Positions 52,037 to 61,283 of a stretch of 64,000 bases of DNA are shown piece after piece; within the stretch, counting starts at the first letter, position 1, and each line of letters starts with the position of its first letter. Source of the DNA: Actinomycetota bacterium (lineage in GTDB: Bacteria; Actinomycetota; Acidimicrobiia; IMCC26256; PALSA-610); assembly GCA_005773635.1 (NCBI GenBank), contig SXHN01000052.1, positions 1 through 64,000 on the forward strand, given 5' to 3'. Below the pieces are notes generated by a model. That model made no database searches and had not been told where the DNA came from. It saw nothing but the letters and a program-made list of their open reading frames with translations. A program made the position numbers and the translations under genes.

Positions 52037-55000
52037 TCAGGTTACGGTCACCGATTGGGCCAAGACCGTCTTGACGCCGAGATTGTCAGTGACCGTCAAT
52101 GTCACACTTCTGGGTCCTGGCACCAGGTACACATGGCTTGAGGTCACACCCGTCGTCACTGTCCCGTCGCCCCATACCCATTCGTAGCTCACGATCGAAT
52201 CGTCGTCGATGGACCCACTTGCATCGACGTTGCAGGTCAACGCGCCAGCGCAGTCGGCAGTGAAGGCCGCGACTGGAGGCAAGTTTGCGGGTCGAACTGC
52301 GAAGTCATCGAACGAGAACACCAACGGATAACTCTGGTTCGCGGAATAGCCCTGCAGACCCGCAACGCCAGCTACTTGCAGCGACGCGGTGCTGTCGGTG
52401 ACGCTCACCAACCACGAAGAAGGTTCACTGGTGCCATCCATCCAGACCTTGATGCGAATCGTGGTCGGATTCGTACCACTCACATTCATGCGCACTCGAT
52501 AGACCGCGTTCACGGTTGCCGAAAGCCCGGTGCTGACTTCGCTACCAATCACTTGTGCAGCGCCGCCGGCCTGTCTGTAGGCGGCCGCGTGAACCGAGGC
52601 ACTCGAGAATCGAATACGAGCCCGATATTCCTGACTCGTTGCGATATATCGGCCCGAGATGCTGGCCCACGAGCCTGCGCCCGTCTGGGCCACATTGAAA
52701 CTGACCTTGGTTTGCACGTCGAGGTCGGTACCCGAAACCGTCGCCAAACGCGCCGCAAGGTTCGTACCACTCGATGGGATGGTCATCTTCGCAGAACCGC
52801 CATTGACGCCGAAATTGCTCGCCGTACCGGGGGTCGTCCAAACACCGCCAAGATCTGAAGTACCCCAACCGCTGGTCGTCGTTCGACTAAACGCATCCGA
52901 AGCGAACAGTGTCGGGCTCACCGCAGGGGCAACCACGATGAGCGCCGAGACTGTCGTAGATGCACCGTCGTCATCGACGACGGTGAGTGTTACTGGCCAT
53001 TCGCCAGCAAGCGCGTAGGTGTGGTTGGTCGTGACGCCAGTGGCGGTGCCACCATCGCCCAACGTCCACACATACGACACGATTGTGCCGTCAGGGTCAC
53101 CCGATGCGGCAGCATCGAACGTACATGACAGCAGCGTGCAGTTCGGGGGAAAGGCAGCTACTGGCGGAGCGTTGACAGAAACCGTCAGGGAAGTGCTGTC
53201 GGTGCCACCCAGATCATCGGTGACAGTGAGCGTAACTAGATAGCTCCCACCAGTTGCGTACGCGTGGCTAGCCGACGCGGTCGTCGAAGTTGCTCCGTCA
53301 CCGAAGTCCCAGAGGTATCCAACTACTACCCCATCGGCGTCGGCGGACGTCGCAGCGTCAACATCGCACGTCAACGCAGCGCATACTTCGCTGAAGCTCG
53401 CTGTGGGCGCTACGTTCGCGATTGCATTCGCGGTGAAGCTGTCTGTGGCCCCAACGTCATCTGTGACCGTAAGCGTCACAACGTACAAGCCCGCAGCCGC
53501 GTAGGTGTGCGTTGGAGCGACACCAGCAGCGTTCTGCGCGTCGCCGAGGTCCCAGTCGTAAGTCACAATCGAACCACCGGGGTCGACAGATGTAGCTGCG
53601 TCGAAGTCGCACAGGTACTCACTACACGAAACCGTAAATGCTGCCGTTGGCGCACTGTTCACAACCACATCATGGAGTGTGGTGTTGGTTCCACCCAGAT
53701 CATCGGTAATCGTGAACGCGACCGAATACGTGCCCGCTGCAGCGTAAACATGATTGGGTTGGGCACCCGTGCCGCTCGCCGATGCGTCTCCGAAATCCCA
53801 GGCGTACGAAGCGATGATGCCGTCGGTGTCCGTCGACGCCGAGCCGTCGAAATCACAGGAAAGCTCTGTGCACACCTCGCCAAATGAAGCAGCTGGAGCA
53901 ACATTCGCGACCGCGGCACTCACCTCATCATCGGTCGCGCTCTGGTCGTCGGTGACCGTGAGCGTCACGACATACGAACCCGCCGCTGCATAGGTGTGCG
54001 TTGGAGATACGCCGGTGTCGAATTGTCCGTCTCCAAAATCCCACGAATACGATTGAATCGTGCCATCGATGTCACTCGATGCCGACGCGTCGAATTGACA
54101 ATCGTAGTTCGCGCATACGGAGGTAAAGCTTGCAACTGGAGGAGTGTTCACTTGCACTGAGACAGTTTCGGTATCGGTGAGACCCAGAGCGTCGGTGACG
54201 GTCAGGAGTACGTCGAAGGTTCCCGATGTCGCGAAGGTGTGCTGTGCCGTGACACCGACAGCCGATCCGCCGTCGCTGAACGCCCACTCGTACGAGGCAA
54301 TGCTTCCTTCGGGGTCACTCGATGATGAAGCATCAAAGTCGCACAGCAACGAAGTGCAATTGTGTATGAATGCTGCAACCGGTGGACCATTCACGACGGC
54401 TACGCGAGTGGTCACCGACGCAAGGCCGGTGTTGTCGACAACGGTAAGCGTCACGGTATAGGTACCGGGCGCAGAGTAGATGTGTGCCGGGTTGACTCCG
54501 ATGCCAGTCCCACCGTCGCCGAAGCTCCAGATATACGACGCGATCGCGACGTCGTCACTCGATGCAGCGGCATCGTTGTCACAGGTCATCGCGGTGCAAC
54601 TCACCACAAACGACGCCACCGGAGCGGTATTTGCTGGTCCGACTACAAAATCGTCGAAGCTAAAGATCACCGGCGCAACAGTTCCGGCGTCGTAACTGCT
54701 GAGCCCAACCGCTCCAGCCCCTTGAATCGACGCGGTCGAATCGGTTCGAACCAAGAGCCATGCCGCGGGCTCCGAAGTGCCATCGACCCACACCTTGGCG
54801 CGGATAGTCGTGGGGTTCACACCGACCGCCTGCGCGCGAACTCGGTAAAACTGATTCGGCACGTACGCGAGACCCGTGCTGATTTCGGCACCGATCAATG
54901 TACTGTTACTTGATCCAGCCAGCTTCGCCGCGGCCAAGAACACCCCGCTCGAGTTTGTCTTGACGCGCACACGATATTCCTGATTCGTGGCAACTTTGCG

Positions 55001-58000
55001 CACCGTTACATTCGACCAATGTCCCGATCCCGTTGCCGCTTTGTCTGCTGCGATCCGCACTCGAACATCAAGGTCATTTCCAACCAAACCGTTGAGAGCG
55101 CTCGCCATCCCGCTGCCGATGGTGGGCGTGCGCTGGGTACCGACAGTTCCATTGACGTTGAAATTGTTCGCCGTACCAGTGTTCGTCCACGTGCCACCAG
55201 AATTGGCATTACCCCATTGTGATGACAGCGTTCGGGTGAAGTCGTCGTTACCGGTAACAAAGGTTGGCAGAACCGGCGCGACGACAGCGAACCGCTGGAT
55301 CGAAGTTGGTTCTCCATCGTCGTCAACGAGGGTGAGCGTAACTGGCCAGGTACCGGCGATGCTGTAAGAGTGCGACGCCACCGCCGTCGTCGCCGACGTT
55401 CCGTCGCCGAATGTCCATAGGTATGTACTGATCACACCGTCGGGATCGAAGGAACCAACGGAGTCATAATTGCACGACATTGCAGTGCAGGTAACAGTTG
55501 CTTGTGCGGTGGGACCGACATTCGGTCCAACAACTGCGATCGACTGGGTTTCGGCATCCGCACCGCCTCGATCATCGATGACAGTCAATTGAACATCGAA
55601 GCTGTTAGTGAAGCCGAAAGTGTGCGTCGCCGTGGGACCGGTCGCGGTGTTTCCGTCACCGAAATCCCATGCATAGCTCTGAATTACACCATCACTGTCG
55701 GTCGATCCTGAACCGTCGAACGAACAAGTCAGTAAGACGCAGCTGTAGCCGTAGGTGCTGGTCGGCAATGCGTTCGGGCCCAACACGGTAATGGTTTGGG
55801 AATCGGCATCTTGTGCCGCGTCGTCATCGGTCACGTTCAACACGATGCTGTAGATGTCGGGGCCTGCGAACGTATGCACCACGCTCACACCGGTACCACC
55901 AAGTCCGTCGCCAAAATCCCAGTCGTAGTTTGTGAGCGAGCCATCTGGATCAACGGACCCAGAACCATCGAACGTGCATGTGAGATCCACGCAATCGCTG
56001 GTGAACGAAGCAGTCGGTGCCTCGTTGACTACGTCAAGACTCTGTGATTCGGTGTCGGTTGCGCCGTAGTTATCCGTGACCGTCAGCACTGGCTGATACG
56101 TCCCGAACGCACTGCCATAGTCGTGCGACGCAGTCAAACCAGTTCCGTTCGAGCCGTCGCCGTAGTCCCACGAATACGTCTGAATGGTGCCATCAGAATC
56201 CGTCGATGCCGCCGCGTTGAATGAACACGTGCTGTTCACGCACGACGCCGAATACGCAGCAGTTGGGGCGGTATTCACAACCTGCATCCGGTAATTGTCG
56301 AGAGTCGTGGTCACCGGAGCATTCGTGGCGCTACCGCTGAGATACGTACGCACACCGTGCGCACCAGCCACTTGCAGTTCGGGCTGGCTGTCCATAGCAA
56401 CGATCCCCCACGCGCCCGGCTCGGCCGTGCCGGTTGTCCACGCCTTCGCCTCGAGCGTGGTCGGATTCGTGCCGGTGACTCGAAGACGTGTCGTAAATAG
56501 TCGCCCGGTTGCATAGGTGGCGCCCGCAACATTTATTTCTGAGCCAATTTGCACTTCGGTCGAGGAATTGACGACCTTTGCGAGCGACAGCTTCACACCG
56601 CCGCCTGGAGGAAACCGCAGGCGCAAACGGTATTCGAGGGTGGTTCCTTGCCGGCGCGCAGTCAGGCCAGCGACCTCGCCGTACGTTCCACCGGTTGGCG
56701 CCTTGTTGGTGGAGATGTCAACCACTGTGTCGCTGTCCATCACAAGGGTGCTCGGCAAATACGCAATACGCGCCGCGCCAGCCGTCGCAGAAATGATCCG
56801 ACCGGTGCCGCTGCCGACGCTGTAATCAGCAGGGGCAGAACTCAGAGTCCATGGGCCACCGATATCGGCGCTCCCCCATGCATTCGTCGTGGTTCGACCA
56901 AACGCGTCAAAGCCGAGTGTGCCGAGCGGCAAAACAGTGACAGTGAATTGCGAACTAGTTTGTGCGGTTGCACCGTTGCCGTCATCAACGACGAGGTTCA
57001 CCGTGTAGGTACCGGAAGCAGCGAACGAGTGCGTCGTGGTGACACCCGAGCCAGTCGTTGAATCCCCGAAATCCCATGCGTAGCTCTCAATCGGCGCATC
57101 CGGGTCAGTCGAGGCGGACGCGTCGAAGGTACACAGCTGAAACGCACACGAACCGGAGAAACTTGCGGTCGGAGCGAGATTGACCGAGGTCGCGGTGGCG
57201 TAGACCGAACCAGTGGCCGCGTCATTGTCGGTCACTGTCAACGCGACCGTGAAGTCGCCTCCAACGGAGTAGGTATGAACCGCCGTCGGCCCGCTTGCCG
57301 TTTGACCGTCGCCGAAGTCCCAGGAATACTGAACGATGTACCCGTCAGGGTCGCCAGAACCTGTCGACCCAAACGTGCACGTAAGATGTGAGCACGATAC
57401 TGACATCACGGCGCTCGGGGCTACGTTGCCGGGGTCTGGTAGCGGAATCGCGACGTTGCGAGAAAACTCACTCGTACTTCCACTCGGGTTCGTCGTGGTC
57501 GCCGTGACCGGCGAGCCCTGCGCAAATGCGGGCACCGGCAAGCGTGCGAATCCTGAACTGTTCGCGACGCCAGTTGTGATGTAGGTAATCCCAGACCCAA
57601 ACTGGCTCGCTGGGCGGTCGGCGACGAACAGTTCAATGGTGCAACTCCCGCACGTCTGGGCGTCGACTGAAGCAGACGTGGCGTTGGAAAGAGTCGGCCC
57701 GACAATTGCCTCGTTCACATCGGGATCGGCGTTGCCGGAATTGTTCACGACCCCGAGCGGGGCCAAATCAATTCCAAGCGCCGCAGTCGACCCAACGCCG
57801 TTGTCGTGAATCGAGTTTTGCGTAATGGTGTTGAAATTCGTGGGTGAAATAACTGAGCTCGGTGGGCTCGCTCCAGTTGGAATTATCTGGATGCCACTAT
57901 CGTTATGCGCCACTTCGTTTTGGCTGATAACGGTGTCGAACGCCCCAGCCTCGACGCGGATGCCGGAGAACCCGTTGCCAATGTCGTTGCCCGATGGGCT

Positions 58001-59782
58001 GATGCCCACATCATTGCCTTGGACGGTCGAGTGGTGGGTGCCTTTATCGATCCAGATGCCAGCGTCGCTGGCGTTGCCAATGACGTTGTCGATCACCGAT
58101 TGGTACGAAATATCTGGATCGCATGCTGTTGAGCAGAATGGATTGCCCTCAAGGCGTACGCCCACCTGACCATGAGCAGTCGCCGCACTGATCGACTCGC
58201 CGTCGAGCGAGGTCCCGATGAAATTGCCAACGACTTGATTGAACATCGTGCCGACGCCGTGAGAAATCTCGACGCCGTTGCCCAGGTTGCCTGAGATGAC
58301 GTTGCGTTCGCCCGGCGCAGAACCGCCAATCAAGGTATAGCTCGACCACGTGTTGATATCGATGCCGTGTGACTTTGCGCCGCGCCTCAACAATCCAGTT
58401 GGATCAAGCCCAACAATGTTGTTCTGAATGACGTTGTAATCAGTGTCGTTGTCGTATGTCGCGACGTTTTGGTGCGGGCAACCTGAAATCACGTTGCGAT
58501 TAGCGACACCGGGTACGCCAACGTTGTTGTGATGTGCACCACCCTGTATGACAACGCACGTCTTGGAAGCAATGGTCGTGACCAAAGGATCGGTCGCGCC
58601 GTTGGGCAACAAACCAATCAAAGAGCCGACAATGGTGTTGTGATGCGCGTCTGCGCCCAAAAACCAGATGGACCGTCCGAAACTATGAATATTCAGGCCG
58701 CGAAACGTGAAGTTGGACCCGGTGACCAAGAAGGCATCGAACGCTGAGGGGCCTTGGCCTGCTATTTCGATGCCGTAGTCCGCGTTCGAAGCAAGTGCGT
58801 CAGTATTTGGCGATGAGCCCGGTTGCGAGAATCCATCGATGAGCACCGATGTCACTGAGTTCGTGAGCGTCGGGTAGCGACTTGCCGGCGTTAACGTCTT
58901 CAGGCCACCCCCTGGAATATCGAACTGGATCTCTACAGGAAAGGTGCTGAGATTCGCTTCTTGAATGGCACCCCGAAGCGAACATCCTCCGCCGCTGATC
59001 GCGCAAACACCGTTGCCAACATTCGAGTCGGTCGCATCGCTGGTGGTGTTGACGACGAAGCTGACTGTCGGACCAGACATCGATTGCGCGCTCGGCGGGC
59101 CAGCCTCGGTCGCAGCCTGTTGTACATCGGCTATTGATACACAGTCGGTCCCGTCACAACTCCCGGCTTCCGTCGCCAGCGTCCACTCCGCTTGGGCGGC
59201 ACCGGCGCTAACGCTCGCTTCCAGAGGCAACGCTGCTTTCGGCGCTTCGGATCGCACCGCCACCGGCGCAGGGTGCCGCGTGCGACTACTCCCTACGGTG
59301 ATCGATGACTCAACCTCAACCGAGGCAGGAATGACGCGCCCGTTTCGGTCAACCAACACTACGTCGCGGAGTTGCAATTCGAAATTGCCAAGTGCGCGTG
59401 GAGAGAGCACTACATCGGTCACTAATTCCGAGACTGGCGCGCCGCGCTCGGCGTAGAACCCCGTCGTGAGGCCTTCGGCGTGCTCTATCGTCGTGAGGGC
59501 AACGCGATCACTCGGGGATTGCACGCCGTCAAAAGCCAGACCGCCACGGTCGTAGGCCAATGTGAACTGGGCGCCAGCTACATATTCACCGTTGCTGATC
59601 ACTACTTTTGCGTGGATAAGGGAGCCACGCATAATCGCCCCCGGCATTTCGATGGAAACACTTGGTGCGCCGGCACTGCTGGCTTGCTGCGGTGTAGCGG
59701 CGATGAATCCGCCGAGACCCAGCGCAGCCGCACCGATGAAAGCGACCGCGCGGCGACCAACCGGATGTCCCATATTCCCCAT
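52037..59782 (-). CDS. Giant secreted modular protein (cohesin-like, CSLREA/beta-helix, 14 PKD, 3 LamG-like)
   Basis: A 2581-residue protein. Layout by approximate residues: signal peptide 1-38; cohesin-like beta-sandwich 41-180; CSLREA segment (CSLRGAIQEAN) about 255-275; right-handed beta-helix 280-720 (repeated GNVIG/NTIVGS-type turns); short linker 720-785; then PKD domains with three LamG/laminin-like modules at about 953-1165, 1507-1715 and 2293-2498. The order is 2 PKD, L, 4 PKD, L, 7 PKD, L, 1 PKD. Nearly every PKD has WDFGDG-like core and a Cys pair (C-4 or 5 residues-C). It ends after the last PKD with no sorting signal or membrane anchor. ATG 59782 is chosen because the -35/-10 promoter lies inside the longer frame to 59953; ATG 59773 is possible. 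A role in adhesion or matrix is inferred. Confidence 0.88.
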   Translation of the reverse strand: MGNMGHPVGRRAVAFIGAAALGLGGFIAATPQQASSAGAPSVSIEMPGAIMRGSLIHAKVVISNGEYVAGAQFTLAYDRGGLAFDGVQSPSDRVALTTIEHAEGLTTGFYAERGAPVSELVTDVVLSPRALGNFELQLRDVVLVDRNGRVIPASVEVESSITVGSSRTRHPAPVAVRSEAPKAALPLEASVSAGAAQAEWTLATEAGSCDGTDCVSIADVQQAATEAGPPSAQSMSGPTVSFVVNTTSDATDSNVGNGVCAISGGGCSLRGAIQEANLSTFPVEIQFDIPGGGLKTLTPASRYPTLTNSVTSVLIDGFSQPGSSPNTDALASNADYGIEIAGQGPSAFDAFLVTGSNFTFRGLNIHSFGRSIWFLGADAHHNTIVGSLIGLLPNGATDPLVTTIASKTCVVIQGGAHHNNVGVPGVANRNVISGCPHQNVATYDNDTDYNVIQNNIVGLDPTGLLRRGAKSHGIDINTWSSYTLIGGSAPGERNVISGNLGNGVEISHGVGTMFNQVVGNFIGTSLDGESISAATAHGQVGVRLEGNPFCSTACDPDISYQSVIDNVIGNASDAGIWIDKGTHHSTVQGNDVGISPSGNDIGNGFSGIRVEAGAFDTVISQNEVAHNDSGIQIIPTGASPPSSVISPTNFNTITQNSIHDNGVGSTAALGIDLAPLGVVNNSGNADPDVNEAIVGPTLSNATSASVDAQTCGSCTIELFVADRPASQFGSGITYITTGVANSSGFARLPVPAFAQGSPVTATTTNPSGSTSEFSRNVAIPLPDPGNVAPSAVMSVSCSHLTCTFGSTGSGDPDGYIVQYSWDFGDGQTASGPTAVHTYSVGGDFTVALTVTDNDAATGSVYATATSVNLAPTASFSGSCAFQLCTFDASASTDPDAPIESYAWDFGDSTTGSGVTTTHSFAASGTYTVNLVVDDGNGATAQTSSQFTVTVLPLGTLGFDAFGRTTTNAWGSADIGGPWTLSSAPADYSVGSGTGRIISATAGAARIAYLPSTLVMDSDTVVDISTNKAPTGGTYGEVAGLTARRQGTTLEYRLRLRFPPGGGVKLSLAKVVNSSTEVQIGSEINVAGATYATGRLFTTRLRVTGTNPTTLEAKAWTTGTAEPGAWGIVAMDSQPELQVAGAHGVRTYLSGSATNAPVTTTLDNYRMQVVNTAPTAAYSASCVNSTCSFNAAASTDSDGTIQTYSWDYGDGSNGTGLTASHDYGSAFGTYQPVLTVTDNYGATDTESQSLDVVNEAPTASFTSDCVDLTCTFDGSGSVDPDGSLTNYDWDFGDGLGGTGVSVVHTFAGPDIYSIVLNVTDDDAAQDADSQTITVLGPNALPTSTYGYSCVLLTCSFDGSGSTDSDGVIQSYAWDFGDGNTATGPTATHTFGFTNSFDVQLTVIDDRGGADAETQSIAVVGPNVGPTAQATVTCTAMSCNYDSVGSFDPDGVISTYLWTFGDGTSATTAVASHSYSIAGTWPVTLTLVDDDGEPTSIQRFAVVAPVLPTFVTGNDDFTRTLSSQWGNANSGGTWTNTGTANNFNVNGTVGTQRTPTIGSGMASALNGLVGNDLDVRVRIAADKAATGSGHWSNVTVRKVATNQEYRVRVKTNSSGVFLAAAKLAGSSNSTLIGAEISTGLAYVPNQFYRVRAQAVGVNPTTIRAKVWVDGTSEPAAWLLVRTDSTASIQGAGAVGLSSYDAGTVAPVIFSFDDFVVGPANTAPVASFVVSCTAMTCDNDAAASSDDVAIASYIWSFGDGGTGIGVNPAHIYSAPGTYTVTLTVVDNTGLASVTTRVAVVNGPPVAAFIHNCTSLLCDFDASSSSDPEGSIASYEWAFSDGGSAVGVTAQHTFATSGTFDVLLTVTDALGLTDTETVSVQVNTPPVASFTSVCANYDCQFDASASSDIDGTIQSYSWDFGDGQFDTGVSPTHTYAAAGSYVVTLTVTDDQSATDDEVSAAVANVAPAASFGEVCTELSCDFDGSASTDTDGIIASYAWDFGDASASGTGAQPNHVYAAAGTYSVAFTITDDLGGTNTTLHDVVVNSAPTAAFTVSCSEYLCDFDAATSVDPGGSIVTYDWDLGDAQNAAGVAPTHTYAAAGLYVVTLTVTDDVGATDSFTANAIANVAPTASFSEVCAALTCDVDAATSADADGVVVGYLWDFGDGATSTTASASHAYATGGSYLVTLTVTDDLGGTDSTSLTVSVNAPPVAAFPPNCTLLSCTFDAAASGDPDGTIVSYVWTLGDGGTATGVTTNHTYALAGEWPVTLTVVDDDGASTTVSALIVVAPAVSPTLFASDAFSRTTTSGWGTSDLGGVWTTPGTASNFGVNGGSAKMTIPSSGTNLAARLATVSGTDLDVQTKVSFNVAQTGAGSWASISGRYIATSQEYRARIRFSSASVHAAAYRQAGGAAQVIGSEVSTGLSATVNAVYRVRMNVSGTNPTTIRIKVWMDGTSEPSSWLVSVTDSTASLQVAGVAGLQGYSANQSYPLVFSFDDFAVRPANLPPVAAFTADCAGALTCNVDASGSIDDDSIVSYEWVWGDGTVTTGVTSSHVYLVPGPRSVTLTVTDNLGVKTVLAQSVTVT
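52130..57430 (-). repeat. Array of 14 PKD repeats and three LamG-like modules within the giant gene
   Basis: Each PKD unit is about 80-85 codons with the landmarks PxA-F at the start, Cys-x4/5-Cys, D(S/P)DG, the WDFGDG-like strand, H-x-Y and VTLTVTDD. The three LamG-like units (near 56290-56925, 54640-55262 and 52290-52905) share a start pattern (F-R-T-x3-W-G-x2-D-x-G-G-W), TNPTT and a dense FDDF end. Units are diverged, so this is an old protein-level amplification and not a recent DNA duplication. Confidence 0.85.
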
Positions 59783-59918
59783 CGTTGTTGATGCGCGTAC
59801 AGCGAACGTTGCCCCGTTCGATCGCCATTCCGCCTTTTCGCGCCGCGAAAAAATGGCTGGCTCCTTAGAAATCCTCGCCTCTCCGCCCGCAAATGACCCG
59901 GCGAGATCAGTCATTCGC
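59783..59918 (-). promoter_or_regulatory. Predicted structured 5' leader of the giant gene (riboswitch candidate)
   Basis: The expected 135-nt leader has four sets of complementary arms on the minus strand. AATGAC (59915-59910) pairs with GTCATT (59897-59892), and CTCGCC (59905-59900) with GGCGAG (59879-59874); the two interleave as a pseudoknot or as alternatives. GCCATT plus TTTTCGC (59857-59845) pairs with GCGAAAA (59841-59835) plus AATGGC (59829-59824). CGAACG (59820-59815) pairs with CGTTCG (59808-59803), close to the start codon. I do not recognise a known class by eye. Confidence 0.45.
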
Positions 59919-59924
59919 GCCTCA

Positions 59925-59953
59925 AGTATGGCCCATGCCAGGGCCCGATTCAA
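59925..59953 (-). promoter_or_regulatory. Promoter of the giant surface-protein gene
   Basis: On the minus strand TTGAAT (59953-59948) is followed after exactly 17 bases by CATACT (59930-59925). Both match the vegetative sigma factor consensus reasonably, and the spacer is ideal. Transcription should begin near 59918, giving a leader of about 135 nt before the ATG at 59782. Confidence 0.6.
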
Positions 59954-60194
59954 GCCGAAACTGCGATTTCGGTGACACTCTCTTCCTCGGTAAGAATTCG
60001 TTCAAGTTGCAACGCGTATCCATCGATGATGTGCGTGCCAGACATGCCGAGCGACCGACGCTTCTCAATGCTCGAAACCATGGTTGCGTGCCTGATTCGA
60101 TACCGTTGCTGCTACCCCTGCGCCCAAAGCGTGTACGGGCACGCAGCTACCACGGTGGTCTGCCGATATGAGGGCACAACGTTGGGAGACTTCG
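59954..60194. other. Divergent spacer between the giant gene and the TauD-like gene
   Basis: No gene is visible. It contains a perfect 10-bp palindrome AACCATGGTT (60076-60085) and a GCGTGCC/GGCACGC inverted repeat (60086-60092 with 60138-60144), possible operator sites for either gene. A ribosome-binding site (GGGAG, 60184-60188) precedes the GTG at 60195. Confidence 0.4.
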
Positions 60195-61268
60195 GTGACA
60201 AGTAATGACTCATTTCACATAAGCCCAACCCCGAGACCAACCGCCATGCGCGGTCGGCGTCGGCCCATCGCCGCAGATGGGCCTGCATCGCTGGTCTCAA
60301 CCTCAACCCTCGGCAATGAATCGACCCTGCCGCTTGTCGTGCGACCGGCCACCGCAGGCGTCGATCTCGCAGCTTGGGCAGAGACAAACCGCGAGCAGTT
60401 CGAAGCCTGGCTCGTCGAATATGGCGCTGTCCTATTGCGAGGGTTTGGTCTCGTCACACCACCGCAATTCGAGGCAGTTGTGAGTGCTCTGGTTCCTGAC
60501 CTCTTCGGCGATTATGGCGATCTCCCGAAGGAGGAAAGCGGTCAACGGATCTACCACTCGACTCCATATCCGAACGATATGGCGATCTTGTTCCACAACG
60601 AGAGTTCTCATCTCCCTTCGTGGCCCACCCGCCAATTCTTTTTTTGCGTCCAACCGTCGCCTGTCGGTGGCAATACTCCCCTGCTCGACTGCGAACTCGT
60701 GATGCACCGAATTAACCCCGAATTCGTGGAGCGGCTGGCCACCAAGAAACTCTGCTACGTCCGTAATTTCGTGCCCGGTATCGATGTGAGTTGGCAGGAC
60801 TTTTTCAAAACCGAAGACCGCGATCGAGTCGAGCATCAATGCGCGGCGGAGGGTATGACCTGCGAATGGCTCGGAGAGGTGCTGCGGGTCAAGAACCGCA
60901 CTGAGGCAATTCGCACCCACCCCCAACGACACACGCAGGTATTTTTCAATCAGGTGCAGCTGCATCATTCGAGTTGTCTCGACGTCTCGACGCGTGCTGC
61001 GCTACTCGACCTCTGCGGATCGGAGATCGCGATGCCACGCAACGTGCTCTACGGTGACGAATCTCCCATAGCCGATGAAGACATGCAGCACCTCAACGAA
61101 GTTTTTTTCGAAAACTGCATACAATTCGCATGGGAGGCAGGAGACATCATCGCGGTCGACAACATGCGGGCATCACATGCGCGATTGCCCTTTGAGGGGG
61201 CGAGAAAAATTACGGTGGCGATGGGTCGCATGGCGTCGCACGACGAGTTTCAATCTGCGACTCCGTGA
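60195..61268 (+). CDS. TauD/TfdA-family (SyrP-like) Fe(II)/2-oxoglutarate dioxygenase
   Basis: A 357-residue oxygenase. The iron ligands are His and Glu in FHNESSH and the distal His in RASHARLPFEG; the 2-oxoglutarate Arg is probably in ARKITVAMGR. Glu replacing Asp in the HxD motif is common in the SyrP-like subgroup that hydroxylates carrier-bound amino acids in NRPS pathways. GTG 60195 has GGGAG six bases upstream and is preferred to ATG 60168. It is followed 15 bases on by the phosphopantetheinyl transferase, which supports a secondary-metabolism role. Confidence 0.82.
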   Translation: MTSNDSFHISPTPRPTAMRGRRRPIAADGPASLVSTSTLGNESTLPLVVRPATAGVDLAAWAETNREQFEAWLVEYGAVLLRGFGLVTPPQFEAVVSALVPDLFGDYGDLPKEESGQRIYHSTPYPNDMAILFHNESSHLPSWPTRQFFFCVQPSPVGGNTPLLDCELVMHRINPEFVERLATKKLCYVRNFVPGIDVSWQDFFKTEDRDRVEHQCAAEGMTCEWLGEVLRVKNRTEAIRTHPQRHTQVFFNQVQLHHSSCLDVSTRAALLDLCGSEIAMPRNVLYGDESPIADEDMQHLNEVFFENCIQFAWEAGDIIAVDNMRASHARLPFEGARKITVAMGRMASHDEFQSATP

Positions 61269-61283
61269 CAGATCTGTGGCGCT

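Noticed and set aside
52130-57430. CRISPR-like regular repeats
   Set aside because: Units are about 250 bases, diverged, and encode PKD domains; no short identical repeats with spacers.
59783-59953. 57-codon N-terminal extension of the giant protein
   Set aside because: It covers the -35/-10 promoter and the leader stems, and would bury the signal peptide inside the protein.
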